Assembly: GCA_964510535.1 (NCBI GenBank)
Contig: CAZECG010000026.1
Span: 1 to 24,141 of the forward strand
Source: JAJPXC01 sp964510535
GTDB taxonomy: Bacteria > Bacteroidota > Bacteroidia > Bacteroidales > Muribaculaceae
Direction: 5' to 3'
DNA length: 24,141 nucleotides
How positions within the stretch are numbered: position 1 is the stretch's first letter; every line of letters starts with the position of its first letter. Both the position numbers and the translations under genes were made by a program. Under the pieces are notes generated by a model that saw only the letters and a list, made by a program, of their open reading frames with translations, ran no database searches and was not told the DNA's origin. This document shows positions 23,941-24,141 of the stretch, piece by piece.

Positions 23941-24026
23941 GACTGTGTTTTAGTTATCCTGCTCGAGGGCTGCAAGTAATCGGCTCGTCAATTAGGCGGC
24001 GAGATTCTCGGCGTCTCCTTCCTGAG
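23941..24026 (-). promoter_or_regulatory. Structured 5' leader of the SMR gene, possible riboswitch
   Basis: About 90 transcribed bases separate the expected start (near 24026) from the ATG at 23935. In plus coordinates, CGAG at 24000-24003 can pair with CTCG at 24007-24010 or with CTCG at 23984-23987, so two exclusive hairpins are possible. A third stem joins 23972-23976 with 23958-23962 close to the start codon. SugE/Gdx genes are often under guanidine riboswitches, but I do not recognise the ykkC, mini-ykkC (paired ACGR loops) or class III core here. A new or divergent sensor, or simple structure, are both possible. Confidence 0.35.
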
Positions 24027-24032
24027 GTTATG

Positions 24033-24040
24033 CAAATGTA
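24033..24040 (-). promoter_or_regulatory. -7 element TACATTTG of the SMR gene
   Basis: The plus strand reads CAAATGTA. TACATTTG on the minus strand fits TAnnTTTG and places the transcription start about 90 bases upstream of the SMR start codon. No -33 TTTG was found. Confidence 0.5.
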
Positions 24041-24079
24041 AGCAAAAATCTGGAGATTTCAGACTATCAATCAACGCAT

Positions 24080-24115
24080 AAAAAATGAAGAAGCACCCAA
24101 GCCGGATGCTTCTTC
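24080..24115 (-). terminator. Intrinsic terminator of a leftward gene beyond the right edge
   Basis: GAAGAAGCA (24087-24095) and TGCTTCTTC (24107-24115) form a 9-bp stem. On the minus strand it is followed by ATTTTTT (24086-24080), so it acts leftward. It implies a gene ending at or beyond 24123: on the minus strand a TAA at 24125-24123 closes a frame reading R-R-L-S-R, which may be that gene's last codons. Confidence 0.8.
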
Positions 24116-24141
24116 TCTGTGATTATCGCGAAAGTCGTCGG

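Noticed and set aside
23936..24026. mini-ykkC (guanidine-II) riboswitch before the SMR gene
   Set aside because: The class needs two hairpins with ACGR loops. Only one ACGA is present and it is not in a good terminal loop.
1..24141. CRISPR array, insertion sequences, integrase or phage genes
   Set aside because: No regularly spaced repeats, transposase-like frames or terminal inverted repeats were seen.

Overview
The window reads as a chromosomal segment from an anaerobic Bacteroidales bacterium, possibly of the Muribaculaceae or a neighbouring family (the family level is a guess). The signs are the repeated Bacteroidetes-type -7 promoter element TAnnTTTG, once or twice with TTTG 19 bases upstream; lipoproteins with acidic residues after the lipid cysteine; a BtuB/BtuG-type vitamin B12 locus; and C-terminal type IX secretion sorting domains. 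No rRNA, tRNA, insertion sequence, phage gene or CRISPR array was seen.

Left part (1-3600): a mostly empty intergenic stretch that holds a compact promoter-to-terminator unit, likely a small RNA of about 65 nt (502-567). Next come a leftward Lrp/AsnC regulator - inositol monophosphatase pair and a rightward zinc/manganese ABC transporter pair (binding lipoprotein plus ATPase). No permease gene follows the pair.

Middle part (3600-12270): a leftward three-gene operon hflX - dgt - TPM-domain membrane protein. A divergent rightward two-component system follows (OmpR-type regulator and HAMP histidine kinase). It converges on a leftward PiT-type phosphate transporter with a PhoU-like C-terminal domain. 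The pairing suggests, but does not prove, phosphate control.

Main locus (12361-22402): a cobalamin riboswitch with its own promoter controls five rightward genes: a BtuB-like TonB-dependent receptor, a BtuG-like beta-propeller surface lipoprotein, a second surface lipoprotein of unknown fold with a PKD-like domain, a 1258-residue multidomain secreted protein, and a 466-residue secreted propeller. A strong intrinsic terminator closes the unit. Three of the four junctions overlap by 4 bases. The two last products have signal peptides without lipoboxes; the first ends in a clear type A sorting domain of the type IX secretion system and the second in a degenerate one. Their propellers are paralogous to each other and share the opening NE-motif of BtuG. 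The locus therefore looks like a cobamide-capture system in which lipoprotein BtuG is joined by T9SS-exported, domain-fused relatives. This is the most interesting part of the window.

Right part (22403-24141): a small acidic coiled-coil protein, a sugar O-acetyltransferase, and a leftward SugE/Gdx-type small multidrug resistance gene. That gene's fourth membrane segment is lost to a one-base homopolymer frameshift, and its ~90-nt leader can form mutually exclusive hairpins. The window ends with the terminator of a leftward gene lying beyond the right edge.
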